Positions 1-5,916 of a stretch of DNA of 8,571 bases are shown piece after piece. The notes beneath the pieces were generated by a model. It was not told the origin of the DNA. It did not search any database and saw only the letters and a list, made by a program, of their open reading frames with translations. Source of the stretch: JASFRI01 sp050115015 (GTDB lineage: Bacteria > Acidobacteriota > Polarisedimenticolia > CBDVAL01); the NCBI GenBank assembly GCA_050115015.1, contig JASFRI010000173.1:1-8571 (forward strand). The letters are read 5' to 3'. Position numbers and translations under genes: made by a program. The number at the start of each line of letters is the position of its first letter. Within the stretch, counting starts at the first letter, position 1.

Positions 1-34
1 ACTCCCGTCGCTGCCGCTGAATCTCGGCGTCCAT
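1..34 (-). CDS. possible N-terminus of a further minus-strand gene, cut by the left edge
   Basis: An ATG on the minus strand at position 34 opens a frame reading MDAEIQRQRRE before the window ends. Nine of the 11 visible codons end in G or C, as in the confident genes here, and the peptide is charged and helix-like, as real N-termini often are. A GGTGGAG lies upstream, with about 10 nt between its GGAG and this ATG. Another ATG at position 42, in a different frame, would read MQPWTPRFSG and sits only 2 nt from the GGAG, which is a poor distance. Only 11 residues are visible, so no function can be given and the gene may not exist. If real, it lies about 200 nt downstream of the SGNH-protein gene on the same strand. 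Confidence 0.3.
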   Translation of the reverse strand, partial: MDAEIQRQRRE

Positions 35-111
35 GGCTGCATGGCTCCACCGACCCACCGGAAAGGTACAACAAGCCGGACCTCGACACCACCCGGCAGC
101 CGGAACCAGAC

Positions 112-146
112 GCCGCGGAACCCGATGGACCGTCCGTTGCCGCGGC
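112..146. other. imperfect inverted repeat downstream of the SGNH gene
   Basis: The arm gccgcggaac (112-121) pairs with gttgccgcggc (136-146), giving 10 base pairs with one bulged G at 139 and a 14-nt loop. It lies about 90 nt past the stop codon of the SGNH gene on its transcript. No run of T follows on either strand, so it is not a convincing intrinsic terminator. It could still stabilise an mRNA 3' end or be chance in GC-rich DNA. Nothing else recognisable was seen in the 203-bp gap 35-237. Confidence 0.25.
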
Positions 147-237
147 AGACGCCCGGCCGTCGGCGTTGAAGCAACGGGTGCCGCACCAGGGTGCCCGGGT
201 TCGCTGGAGGCGCTCGCCGGACCGGCACCGTGGCGGG

Positions 238-1401
238 CTACCGGGTGTCGGTGTCGTCCTCGCGGCGGGCGCAGGCGGCGCCGGGGAGCAGGCCGCCGCC
301 AGGTGCGCTGCCGCACAGGCGGTCGGCCAGCAGGACCGCGACGCGGCGGTTCCCCTCGGGGGTCAGATGGCCGTAGGTTCCATCGGGACGGTTGATGTAG
401 AGATCCCGGGCCACCGCCGGCGGGTCCGTGGCACCCCATTCTCCCAGCAGATCCACCACGGCGACTCCCAGCCGCTCGTAGATCCCGGCCAGATGTCGAT
501 GGTAGTCCGTCGCGCTCCCCCCCTGCACGAACACCTCCGCGCTGGGGATCTCCAGGATGATCATCTCCCCACCATGGCTCCGCACCGTATCGCGGGTTTC
601 CAGGAAGATCCGGTAGATCAGCGCGTCCATCTTCTCGAAGAAGGCATCGCGGATCCGCCGATCGATCCGCGGCAGGCCGTCCCACCGGCTCCGGATGGAG
701 TATTCCAGCCGGCTCGTCCAGGGCGACCTTGATCGGATGCGCTCCAGCTCCTGTTCGGGGGCCGGGACGGGCACGTTGCGGATTCGCAGCTCGCCGTCCT
801 CCAGCACATAGAACGGCTTGGCGAAGCTGAAGAAGGACAGGCTCGCGCGCTCCACGTCCGGCGGATGCACGGCGAAGATCACGACGTCGGGCTCGTAAGC
901 CACGCCGTACCGGAGGAACTTCATCGCCGCCTGATCGACCCCGTAGCCGCCGACCCCCATGGTGAACGCCTCCGCGTTCTCGATCAGGCCGTTGAGGAGG
1001 AACGTGAAGTTCTCCTCGTCCCCGACCTCGTTGCCGTATGCGAAGGAATCGCCGACGACGAGAATCCTCGGACCCTCCTCCCTCCGTCCCCTTTGCGGCG
1101 TGAGGGGTGGCCGGATCCTGCCGTTCTGGATGTCGTAGTCCCAGCCCAGTTGCGGGTCGTAGGAGGAGGTGTCCAGCTCACGGTCGCGGTAGAGCGCCAG
1201 GAACTTCTGCTCGTAGAAGACCTGGTTGAGCTCCGGGCTGTAAGGGTTGCCGGCGGTGATCTCCTCCAGGGTGAAGCGATACCGGAGGACAACCTCCGAG
1301 ATCCCGGCGGCGATCCCCAGCGTGACCACCAGCAGCGTCACTCGCGCCCAGCGCTCCGCGCGACGCGTTCCCCCTCCGGTGTCCCTCATCCCGTCGACCA
1401 T
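238..1401 (-). CDS. membrane-anchored SGNH/GDSL-type hydrolase-like protein
   Basis: This 387-residue protein has one N-terminal hydrophobic helix (about residues 18-40, WARVTLLVVTLGIAAGISEV), then an SGNH-fold domain expected outside the cytoplasmic membrane. The family signature is visible: block I is VVGDSFAYG with the candidate nucleophile Ser119, a Gly-rich block GVGGYGVDQ follows near residue 152, and the C-terminal block is DGTYGHLTPEGN with the candidate catalytic His345. SGNH enzymes remove or transfer acyl groups on lipids, glycans or cell-wall polymers; the substrate here cannot be read. The usual D-x-x-H is not exact: the only nearby Asp is D340, five residues before the His. I chose the ATG at 1401 because GGGGGAG (1412-1418) lies 10 nt upstream. 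Starts further out, up to 1503, would read through repetitive DNA. An ATG at 1389 is an alternative. A 362-bp repeat-rich gap separates the gene from the CHAT gene, so it may be its own transcription unit. Confidence 0.85.
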   Translation of the reverse strand: MVDGMRDTGGGTRRAERWARVTLLVVTLGIAAGISEVVLRYRFTLEEITAGNPYSPELNQVFYEQKFLALYRDRELDTSSYDPQLGWDYDIQNGRIRPPLTPQRGRREEGPRILVVGDSFAYGNEVGDEENFTFLLNGLIENAEAFTMGVGGYGVDQAAMKFLRYGVAYEPDVVIFAVHPPDVERASLSFFSFAKPFYVLEDGELRIRNVPVPAPEQELERIRSRSPWTSRLEYSIRSRWDGLPRIDRRIRDAFFEKMDALIYRIFLETRDTVRSHGGEMIILEIPSAEVFVQGGSATDYHRHLAGIYERLGVAVVDLLGEWGATDPPAVARDLYINRPDGTYGHLTPEGNRRVAVLLADRLCGSAPGGGLLPGAACARREDDTDTR

Positions 1402-1411
1402 GCGAAGCTCT

Positions 1412-1418
1412 CTCCCCC
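1412..1418 (-). promoter_or_regulatory. ribosome binding site of the SGNH gene
   Basis: GGGGGAG on the minus strand lies 10 nt before the ATG at 1401. It decides the start: the longer frame to 1503 runs through GGAGCTCCGGG repeats and part of the 43-nt repeat. Confidence 0.55.
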
Positions 1419-1468
1419 GGCCGCCCATCCTACCCGACCCCCCCAACTCCGGGGAGCTCCGGGGGAGC

Positions 1469-1553
1469 TCCGGGTCGGACCGTACCATCTGCCTGACCGG
1501 CAACGACGACTTCCGGGTCGGACCGTACGATCCAACTGACCGGCAAAGACTTG
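1469..1553. repeat. 43-nt direct repeat, two adjacent copies
   Basis: Copy 1 starts at 1469 and copy 2 at 1512, a period of 43. Both open with the identical 17-mer TCCGGGTCGGACCGTAC, share ATC four bases after it begins to vary, and share CTGACCGGCAA; only a few positions between differ. Each copy contains the 9-bp palindrome GGTCGGACC (1473-1481 and 1516-1524). The pair ends about 70 nt upstream of the SGNH start codon, so it could be a duplicated operator for that gene. A third core copy occurs inverted at 1738-1751. Confidence 0.8.
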
Positions 1554-1577
1554 GGAAGAAAACGGGGGTCCACGGGG

Positions 1578-1619
1578 GCTTAGAACCCCCATTTCGAGGC
1601 CCAAATGGCCCCTCTAAGC
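1578..1619. repeat. 42-nt palindrome, decayed copy
   Basis: Begins GCTTAGAACCCCCATTTC and ends with the inverse end CTCTAAGC. It matches the perfect palindrome at 1643-1684 at 35 of 42 positions, with no gaps. Its own arms pair at 13 of 18 positions; the mismatches form an internal loop in the C-rich part. The ends and the ATTT/AAAT blocks are best kept. On the plus strand GGGGG (1574-1578) could instead pair with CCCCC (1586-1590). Confidence 0.8.
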
Positions 1620-1642
1620 GGGCCTCCCCGCGGCCAGGGATC

Positions 1643-1684
1643 GCTTAGAAGCCCCATTTCGGGGTCGAAATGGGGCTTCTAAGC
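1643..1684. repeat. 42-nt perfect palindrome (18-bp stem, 6-nt loop)
   Basis: The arm GCTTAGAAGCCCCATTTC is followed by the 6-nt loop GGGGTC and then the exact reverse complement of the arm. A perfect 18-bp stem is very unlikely by chance. No clear run of T follows on either strand, so it is not a textbook Rho-independent terminator, although it lies about 80 nt past the CHAT stop and could end or protect that mRNA. With its relative 65 bp away it looks like a palindromic extragenic repeat family. Confidence 0.92.
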
Positions 1685-1737
1685 CTCCAGGAGGGCCCTG
1701 TTTCGTGCAGATCTCCCATTTTTTGTTGCAGTTGCTG

Positions 1738-1751
1738 CGGTCCGACCCGGA
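1738..1751 (-). repeat. inverted copy of the 14-bp repeat core
   Basis: On the minus strand this reads TCCGGGTCGGACCG, identical to the first 14 bases of both 43-nt repeat copies at 1469 and 1512. Part of the match follows from the internal palindrome GGTCSGACC, but the flanking TCCG also agrees. With copy 2 it bounds a 240-bp stretch (1512-1751) holding both palindromes, like the terminal inverted repeats of a small non-autonomous element. Confidence 0.65.
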
Positions 1752-1769
1752 TCAGCGCCCGGATCAGCG
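1746..1769 (-). repeat. 12-bp tandem duplication over the CHAT stop codon
   Basis: CCCGGATCAGCG (plus strand) occurs at 1746-1757 and again directly at 1758-1769. On the coding strand this reads CGC TGA TCC GGG twice, so the last codon and stop of the CHAT gene are duplicated in frame and a second TGA follows four codons after the first. Confidence 0.85.
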
Positions 1770-4700
1770 GGAAGGGCCGAGGAGCTGGAAGCCGGCCCAG
1801 TAGAAGGGGGCGGTGGTGTCGACGGGGGGAGCGTCGGGGCGGTCGGCGGATGGGTGGAGGAGGAAGAGCTGGGCCCGGCGGAGTGCCTCGTCGCGCGGCG
1901 AGCCGGCAGCCATGGCGCGGTAGAAGTGCTCCATCAGGAGCGCGGTGGAGGCATCGCTCACCGGCCACAGGGAGGCCAGCACGGACCGGGCTCCAGCGAA
2001 CTGGAAGGCCCGGCTCAGCCCGATGATCCCCTCGCCCGCGAGGTTCTTGCCGAGAGCGGTGTTGCAGGCCGACAGCGTCACCAGATCCGCGTCCACGTGG
2101 ACGCTCTCGAAGACCTCCCATGCCTGCAGCAGTCCGTTGTCCTCACCCGGGGCCGGGGCCTCGGGCAGCGTCAGCGCGATGGCGGATTCCAGCGGCGAGC
2201 GCTCGTCCACCCAGCCGTGGGCCGCCAGGTGCAGCACGGACACGTGCTCCGGCAGGGACTTCGCCCGGCCCTCGGTCGCGTCGCCGCCGAGGTAGACACG
2301 TGCGCCGGGAAACACCCGCTCCAGCGTCCGGGCCTCCGCCTCCGTGGCCGGCAGCGGGACGAGATCGATCCCCGCCCGGGTGACCACCTCCGCCGCGGCC
2401 CCACCCGACCCGGCGGCGGGATAGTCCGGGTTGCCGAAGGCGATGACGGCTCCACCCGGCGCCGCCGGACGGGTGCGCGCGAGCACCGTCGCCGAGGAGG
2501 AGACATGAAGTGGGATCGCTTCGACCAGGAAGCGGAAGTCATCGGCAGAGCCGGGGTCTCCGAGTACCGCGAACGGCAGGAGATACAGGGGACCGTCCGG
2601 CAGGACGAGCAGCCGCTCCGCCTCGCCCAGGCGATCCGAAACGGGCCCGAGCAGCAGCCGCCCGAGATCCGCCGCCTCGCGCTGCAGCGCGGACCGGCCA
2701 CGGCGGCCCCGCTGCCCCTGCACCATCCGGCGGAGACGCTCCACGCGCTCGCCGATCTCGGCCTCGCCCAGGGGGATCGGATGGACGGCCAGGCCATGCG
2801 TCCCGGGGCCGAGTGCAAAGAGGTAGCCGTCCTCCGGCCCCAGGAGATAGCTGAGAAGCAGGGTGTCGTCCGGGAGCACCTCCCGGACCGCCGCCAGCCG
2901 CAGGGGCTGCGGGTCCTGGATCGCGGCGAGGCGCGGCGCCTCCGCGCGGATGCGGGCCTGCACCTCCTGCTGCTCGCGCCTTCTCTCGGCGAGCCGGGCG
3001 CGGATCTCCTGCCGTCCCGCCTCGTCGACCTCCGGGTTCGAGGAGGCCCGGGCCAGATCTCGCAGCGCATCGTCGTAGGCGGCGTCGGCGTCCGCCTTCT
3101 CCTCGGCGAGGGCCTGCGTCGGTGGATCGCGGAAGAACAGCTCCCGGTCGGCCAGCATCGCCAGCAGCACCCGGGAGCGGGACCGCTCCAGGGCGTCGAA
3201 CGCCTCGCCGGGCCGCCCCAGCTCCAGCAGCACCTCGATCAGGTCGCGGTAGTAGTGCGCATAGCGGGCCCGGTACCCGGAGACCTCCTCCTGGCTGCCG
3301 CCGAGGTTCCGGGTCTGCGACTCCAGGGATTCCACCGCCCCGAGGAAGAAGCGCAGCGCATCCTCGAGTCGTTCCTCCTCCCGCGCCAGCAGCCCGAGGC
3401 GGTACTGCGCCGCCGCCTCAGCGATGGTGCCCGGCGCGAACTCCTGCAGGATGGACAGCGCGATCTCGTAGTGCCGGCGCGCCGCCGCCGGATCCCCCTG
3501 GTCCCGCGACAGATCCCCAAGATCCCGGTGGATGGCGGTCACGCTCAGGGAACGCTCGCCGGTGGCCCGGGATTGCATGGCGAGGGCCTGCTCCATCATC
3601 TCCCGGGCCCCTTCCAGCTTGCCCATCCGGAAACGGATGTTGCCCAGAGCGCCCAGGCTCGTGGCCACCGCCTGGGAGTCGGGCTCCTCCACCTGACGGA
3701 TCTCCAGCGCGAGGAGCTCAAGGCGCTCCGCCTCCTTCAGATCCCCCAGCTTCTCGTGGGCGGAGGAGAGGTGGCTGTAGTTGATGGCCACGTCCTCGGG
3801 ATCGCAACCGCTCCGCTCGCAGAAGGCCTGGGCGCGCTGCAGGTACTCGATCTGCTGCTCCGGGTTGCCCCGCTTCGCGGCCAGGTACGACAGCGCTGCG
3901 ATGGTGGCCATCATTTGCTGGCTCTCCGGCGCGACCTCGGCGATGATGTCGTAGGAGCGCTGGAAGTACGGCTCCGAGATGGCGACGCGCCCTACCATGG
4001 CGTGGAGGTAGCCGAGGTTGCGCAGGACCACCGCGGTCTGCACGCCCCGGGGGGCCAGCCGCTCCTGGATCGCCAGCACCTGTTCGTCGATCCGCTGGGC
4101 CTCGGCGAGGTTCTCCGCCAGCCACTCCATCGTGCTGAGCAGCTCGAGCTCACGGGCCGCGGCGAGGGAGTTGTCCGCCTGATCGCCGTGCTCCCGCTGG
4201 GCGGCGAGCAGCATCTCCCTCGTCTCGTCGAGGCGGTTCGCGTAGTCGAGGCAGGTGATCAGGAGATCCCGGAGGTGGTACCGGGTCACGGGATCCGTGA
4301 TGGTCGCAGCGGCCTCCCGGGCCGCCTCCGCGGCGGGAACGCAGGCCTCTCCAGCGTAGCTCCTCTTGTGGTACTGGGCCCGGCGGGCGTGCAGCCAGGC
4401 CGCGAGCTCCGCGTTGCCGGCCTCGGATTGGTCCTCCGCGAGGACGCGCAGGGCATCCAGCCCGGCCGAGGGGTCCTCGGAGTCGAGGGCCTCGACCGCC
4501 TTGAGGTAGGCGGACAGCAGTGGCTCCTCCAGGACAGGCCGCACCGCGAGCCGCCACTCCCCCACGGGGACCTCGACGTGCAGGGTCTCGCCATCCCGGA
4601 CCAGTTCGATCCGGACCGGGCCGCGGGGAGCCTGCTCCAGGACGACCTCGTCGAGGTCGAAGGGGGTGCGGAACGCGCCGTCCGCGAGCTCGGGGCTGCC

Positions 4701-4874
4701 CGGGGGGGCGGCAGGCCTCTCCCAGGACACGAGCCGATCACCGGGCAGGATGCCGGCCCGTGCGGTGGCCGACGGCTCGTCGACCGACTCGACGATGATC
4801 CCGGTGCGCCCCGCAGCCGTCGCCGCCAGGGGGAGAAGGCACAGGACGGCCGCTACCGTGAACGCTCGCCTCAC
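1764..4874 (-). CDS. exported PDZ-TPR-CHAT caspase-like protein
   Basis: A 1036-residue multidomain protein. Residues 1-21 form a signal peptide ending in ATAA. Residues 24-103 look like a PDZ domain (GIIVESV, then ARAGILPGDRLVSWER). Helical repeats with TPR character follow at roughly 130-575, with clear units near 281, 363, 406, 445, 489 and 540. A charged coiled-coil-like segment covers about 589-646, and the CHAT domain about 665-1030. CHAT domains are caspase-clan cysteine peptidase relatives; the dyad is present as His886 in HLAAHG and Cys937 in LSACNTALG, so catalysis is plausible. The end, FYWAGFQLLG, is typical of the family. The start is GTG with AGGGAGG 4 nt upstream. The gene follows the anti-sigma gene by 168 bp on the same strand. 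Export places it beyond the cytoplasmic membrane, where the anti-sigma sensor domain also lies. Substrate unknown; a non-proteolytic role is possible. Architecture is confident, function inferred. Confidence 0.93.
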   Translation of the reverse strand: MRRAFTVAAVLCLLPLAATAAGRTGIIVESVDEPSATARAGILPGDRLVSWERPAAPPGSPELADGAFRTPFDLDEVVLEQAPRGPVRIELVRDGETLHVEVPVGEWRLAVRPVLEEPLLSAYLKAVEALDSEDPSAGLDALRVLAEDQSEAGNAELAAWLHARRAQYHKRSYAGEACVPAAEAAREAAATITDPVTRYHLRDLLITCLDYANRLDETREMLLAAQREHGDQADNSLAAARELELLSTMEWLAENLAEAQRIDEQVLAIQERLAPRGVQTAVVLRNLGYLHAMVGRVAISEPYFQRSYDIIAEVAPESQQMMATIAALSYLAAKRGNPEQQIEYLQRAQAFCERSGCDPEDVAINYSHLSSAHEKLGDLKEAERLELLALEIRQVEEPDSQAVATSLGALGNIRFRMGKLEGAREMMEQALAMQSRATGERSLSVTAIHRDLGDLSRDQGDPAAARRHYEIALSILQEFAPGTIAEAAAQYRLGLLAREEERLEDALRFFLGAVESLESQTRNLGGSQEEVSGYRARYAHYYRDLIEVLLELGRPGEAFDALERSRSRVLLAMLADRELFFRDPPTQALAEEKADADAAYDDALRDLARASSNPEVDEAGRQEIRARLAERRREQQEVQARIRAEAPRLAAIQDPQPLRLAAVREVLPDDTLLLSYLLGPEDGYLFALGPGTHGLAVHPIPLGEAEIGERVERLRRMVQGQRGRRGRSALQREAADLGRLLLGPVSDRLGEAERLLVLPDGPLYLLPFAVLGDPGSADDFRFLVEAIPLHVSSSATVLARTRPAAPGGAVIAFGNPDYPAAGSGGAAAEVVTRAGIDLVPLPATEAEARTLERVFPGARVYLGGDATEGRAKSLPEHVSVLHLAAHGWVDERSPLESAIALTLPEAPAPGEDNGLLQAWEVFESVHVDADLVTLSACNTALGKNLAGEGIIGLSRAFQFAGARSVLASLWPVSDASTALLMEHFYRAMAAGSPRDEALRRAQLFLLHPSADRPDAPPVDTTAPFYWAGFQLLGPSR

Positions 4875-5042
4875 ACGCCCTCCCTACGATCTCGTCACGT
4901 TGGCCCGGATGCCTCCCCCGGCGCACGGGCACCAGACCGGCCGGCCGCCGGCTGGCCGCGATGCGCCGGGAGCCGGGTCGACTCCCGGTTTCCCCCTGCG
5001 TGCGGGGTCACCGCCAACCCGCCCCGCGGCGAGGGCACCGAC
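4875..5042. other. gap between the anti-sigma and CHAT genes
   Basis: This 168-bp gap holds the CHAT ribosome binding site AGGGAGG next to the GTG. Two weak inverted repeats are present: GGCCGGC/GCTGGCC (4939-4957) and AGCCGGG/CCCGGTT (4971-4990). Both pair better as plus-strand RNA than as the minus-strand transcript, and no T-run follows, so I do not call a terminator. Read-through from the sigma/anti-sigma genes is possible, but the gap is long enough for a separate promoter. Confidence 0.5.
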
Positions 5043-5840
5043 CTAGCGGACCGTCACGTCGTAGTAGGCGGACGGCGCCTCCTGGCCGGCAGCCGCGATC
5101 TCGAGCCGCATCGGTCCCGGTTCGAGGATGGCCGCGGGCAGCTCGACGGTGAAGTCGCCCAGGGGGCTGCGCTCCAGTCCGGCGCCGCTCCAGACCGCCT
5201 CGCCCGCGGCATCACGCAGGGTGACGGTCAGGGGGACGCCCTCCGGAACCGCGCCGGGGAGCAGGATCAGCATGACGGATCCCGCGCCTGCCGGCAACCG
5301 CAGCTCGGTCGGCTCCGATCCGCCGCGCAGGGCCTCGGCGGGCGAAAGCTCCACGATCGGCACATTGAGCCGGGGGCTCTCCGGCTCCACGCCGCGCGTC
5401 TCGCGCAGCTCCTCGATGGTCCCCCGCTGCTGCACGTAGCTGGCCAGGATGGCCAGCCCGAACAGCGACGCCGCGATGGCAAGGACGCGCCAGCCGCCCC
5501 CCGTGCCGCGCTCCGCGCGCGGCGGCCGCGGATCCACCACCGCGGAACGGCCCGCCAGCGCCAGGTCACGCTCCTCGGAGCAGCGCGCGCACGCGGCCAG
5601 GTGGCCGGCGATCGCCTCCGGCGCGCCCTCTCCCGGGGCCTCCCCGGCAGCCAGGGCGACGAGGGTCTCCGGGGCCAGGTGGAGCCGGTTGGCCTCCCAG
5701 ACCCAGCCGGTCCGCTCCAGCTCCTCCTGGCAATCACCGCAGGTCGCGAGGTGTGCGAGAACCTCGTCCCGCTCGGCCCCGGACAGGCTTCGGTTCAGCA
5801 GCCAGGGCAGGCGCTCGACGACCGCCTCACAGTTCACCAC
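5043..5840 (-). CDS. membrane anti-sigma factor with two zinc-binding units
   Basis: A 265-residue anti-sigma factor of the zinc-finger (zf-HC2/ZAS) type, expected to bind and silence the ECF sigma factor encoded just upstream. The first zinc site is C4-x25-H30-x3-C34-x2-C37 (HLATCGDC). A second has identical spacing with His first: H54-x25-H80-x3-C84-x2-C87 (HLAACARC). One membrane helix follows at 117-137 (WRVLAIAASLFGLAILASYVQ). The last 128 residues are beta-rich and should lie outside the cytoplasm as the sensor part; no named domain was recognised there. The start is GTG, immediately followed by a second GTG that could serve instead; AAAGGA lies about 7 nt upstream. The gene begins 76 bp after the sigma gene stop, so co-transcription is likely. 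Release of the sigma factor may come from a conformational change or from proteolysis of the outer domain; the sequence does not say which. Confidence 0.88.
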   Translation of the reverse strand: MVNCEAVVERLPWLLNRSLSGAERDEVLAHLATCGDCQEELERTGWVWEANRLHLAPETLVALAAGEAPGEGAPEAIAGHLAACARCSEERDLALAGRSAVVDPRPPRAERGTGGGWRVLAIAASLFGLAILASYVQQRGTIEELRETRGVEPESPRLNVPIVELSPAEALRGGSEPTELRLPAGAGSVMLILLPGAVPEGVPLTVTLRDAAGEAVWSGAGLERSPLGDFTVELPAAILEPGPMRLEIAAAGQEAPSAYYDVTVR

Positions 5841-5916
5841 GACACGTCCTTTCCCGTCCCCTCCGCGCCCGCGGATCGCGGGTCGCCCCTCGAAGAGGAT
5901 CTGACGCGCGGACGGC

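Larger units (their letters stand above)
1402..1763. other. repeat-rich intergenic region between the CHAT and SGNH genes
   Basis: No credible gene lies in these 362 bp. From left to right: a tandem 11-bp unit GGAGCTCCGGG (1453-1463 and 1464-1474), two copies of a 43-nt direct repeat (1469-1553), an imperfect 42-nt palindrome (1578-1619), a perfect 42-nt palindrome (1643-1684), a locally AT-richer stretch containing ATTTTTTGTTGCA (1718-1730), an inverted copy of the repeat core (1738-1751), and a 12-bp tandem duplication entering the CHAT stop. The SGNH promoter should be here, but I see no clear -35/-10 pair. The piled-up repeats suggest a dispersed element insertion or an operator array. 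Confidence 0.75.

Noticed and set aside
1402..1503. Longer SGNH start at 1503
   Set aside because: It adds 34 residues encoded by repeat DNA (GGAGCTCCGGG units and part of the 43-nt repeat) and lacks the GGGGGAG found before the ATG at 1401.
166..1539. Plus-strand open frames (166-732 and 865-1539) opposite the SGNH gene
   Set aside because: They are antisense to GDSFAYG and HLTPEGN coding sequence. The frame entering from the left edge has a lower share of GC-ending codons (about 70 percent over 1-180) than the confident genes.
1469..1684. A CRISPR array made of the intergenic repeats
   Set aside because: Only two copies of each repeat type exist, spacing is irregular between types, the palindromes are far more symmetrical than CRISPR repeats, and no cas gene is present.
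1560..1684. Rho-independent terminator of the CHAT gene
   Set aside because: The stems are strong but no clear T-tract follows the perfect palindrome on either strand. Only a short GTTTTCTT follows the decayed one on the minus strand, separated from it by extra C-rich sequence.
1764..4874. Calling the CHAT protein Csx29 (craspase TPR-CHAT)
   Set aside because: It has a signal peptide and a PDZ-like domain, and no CRISPR components are nearby; it shares only the general TPR-CHAT architecture.
4830..4874. Lipoprotein signal around Cys12 of the CHAT protein
   Set aside because: The residue before Cys12 is Leu, not Gly, Ala or Ser, so the lipobox is broken; an ordinary signal peptide ending in ATAA fits better.
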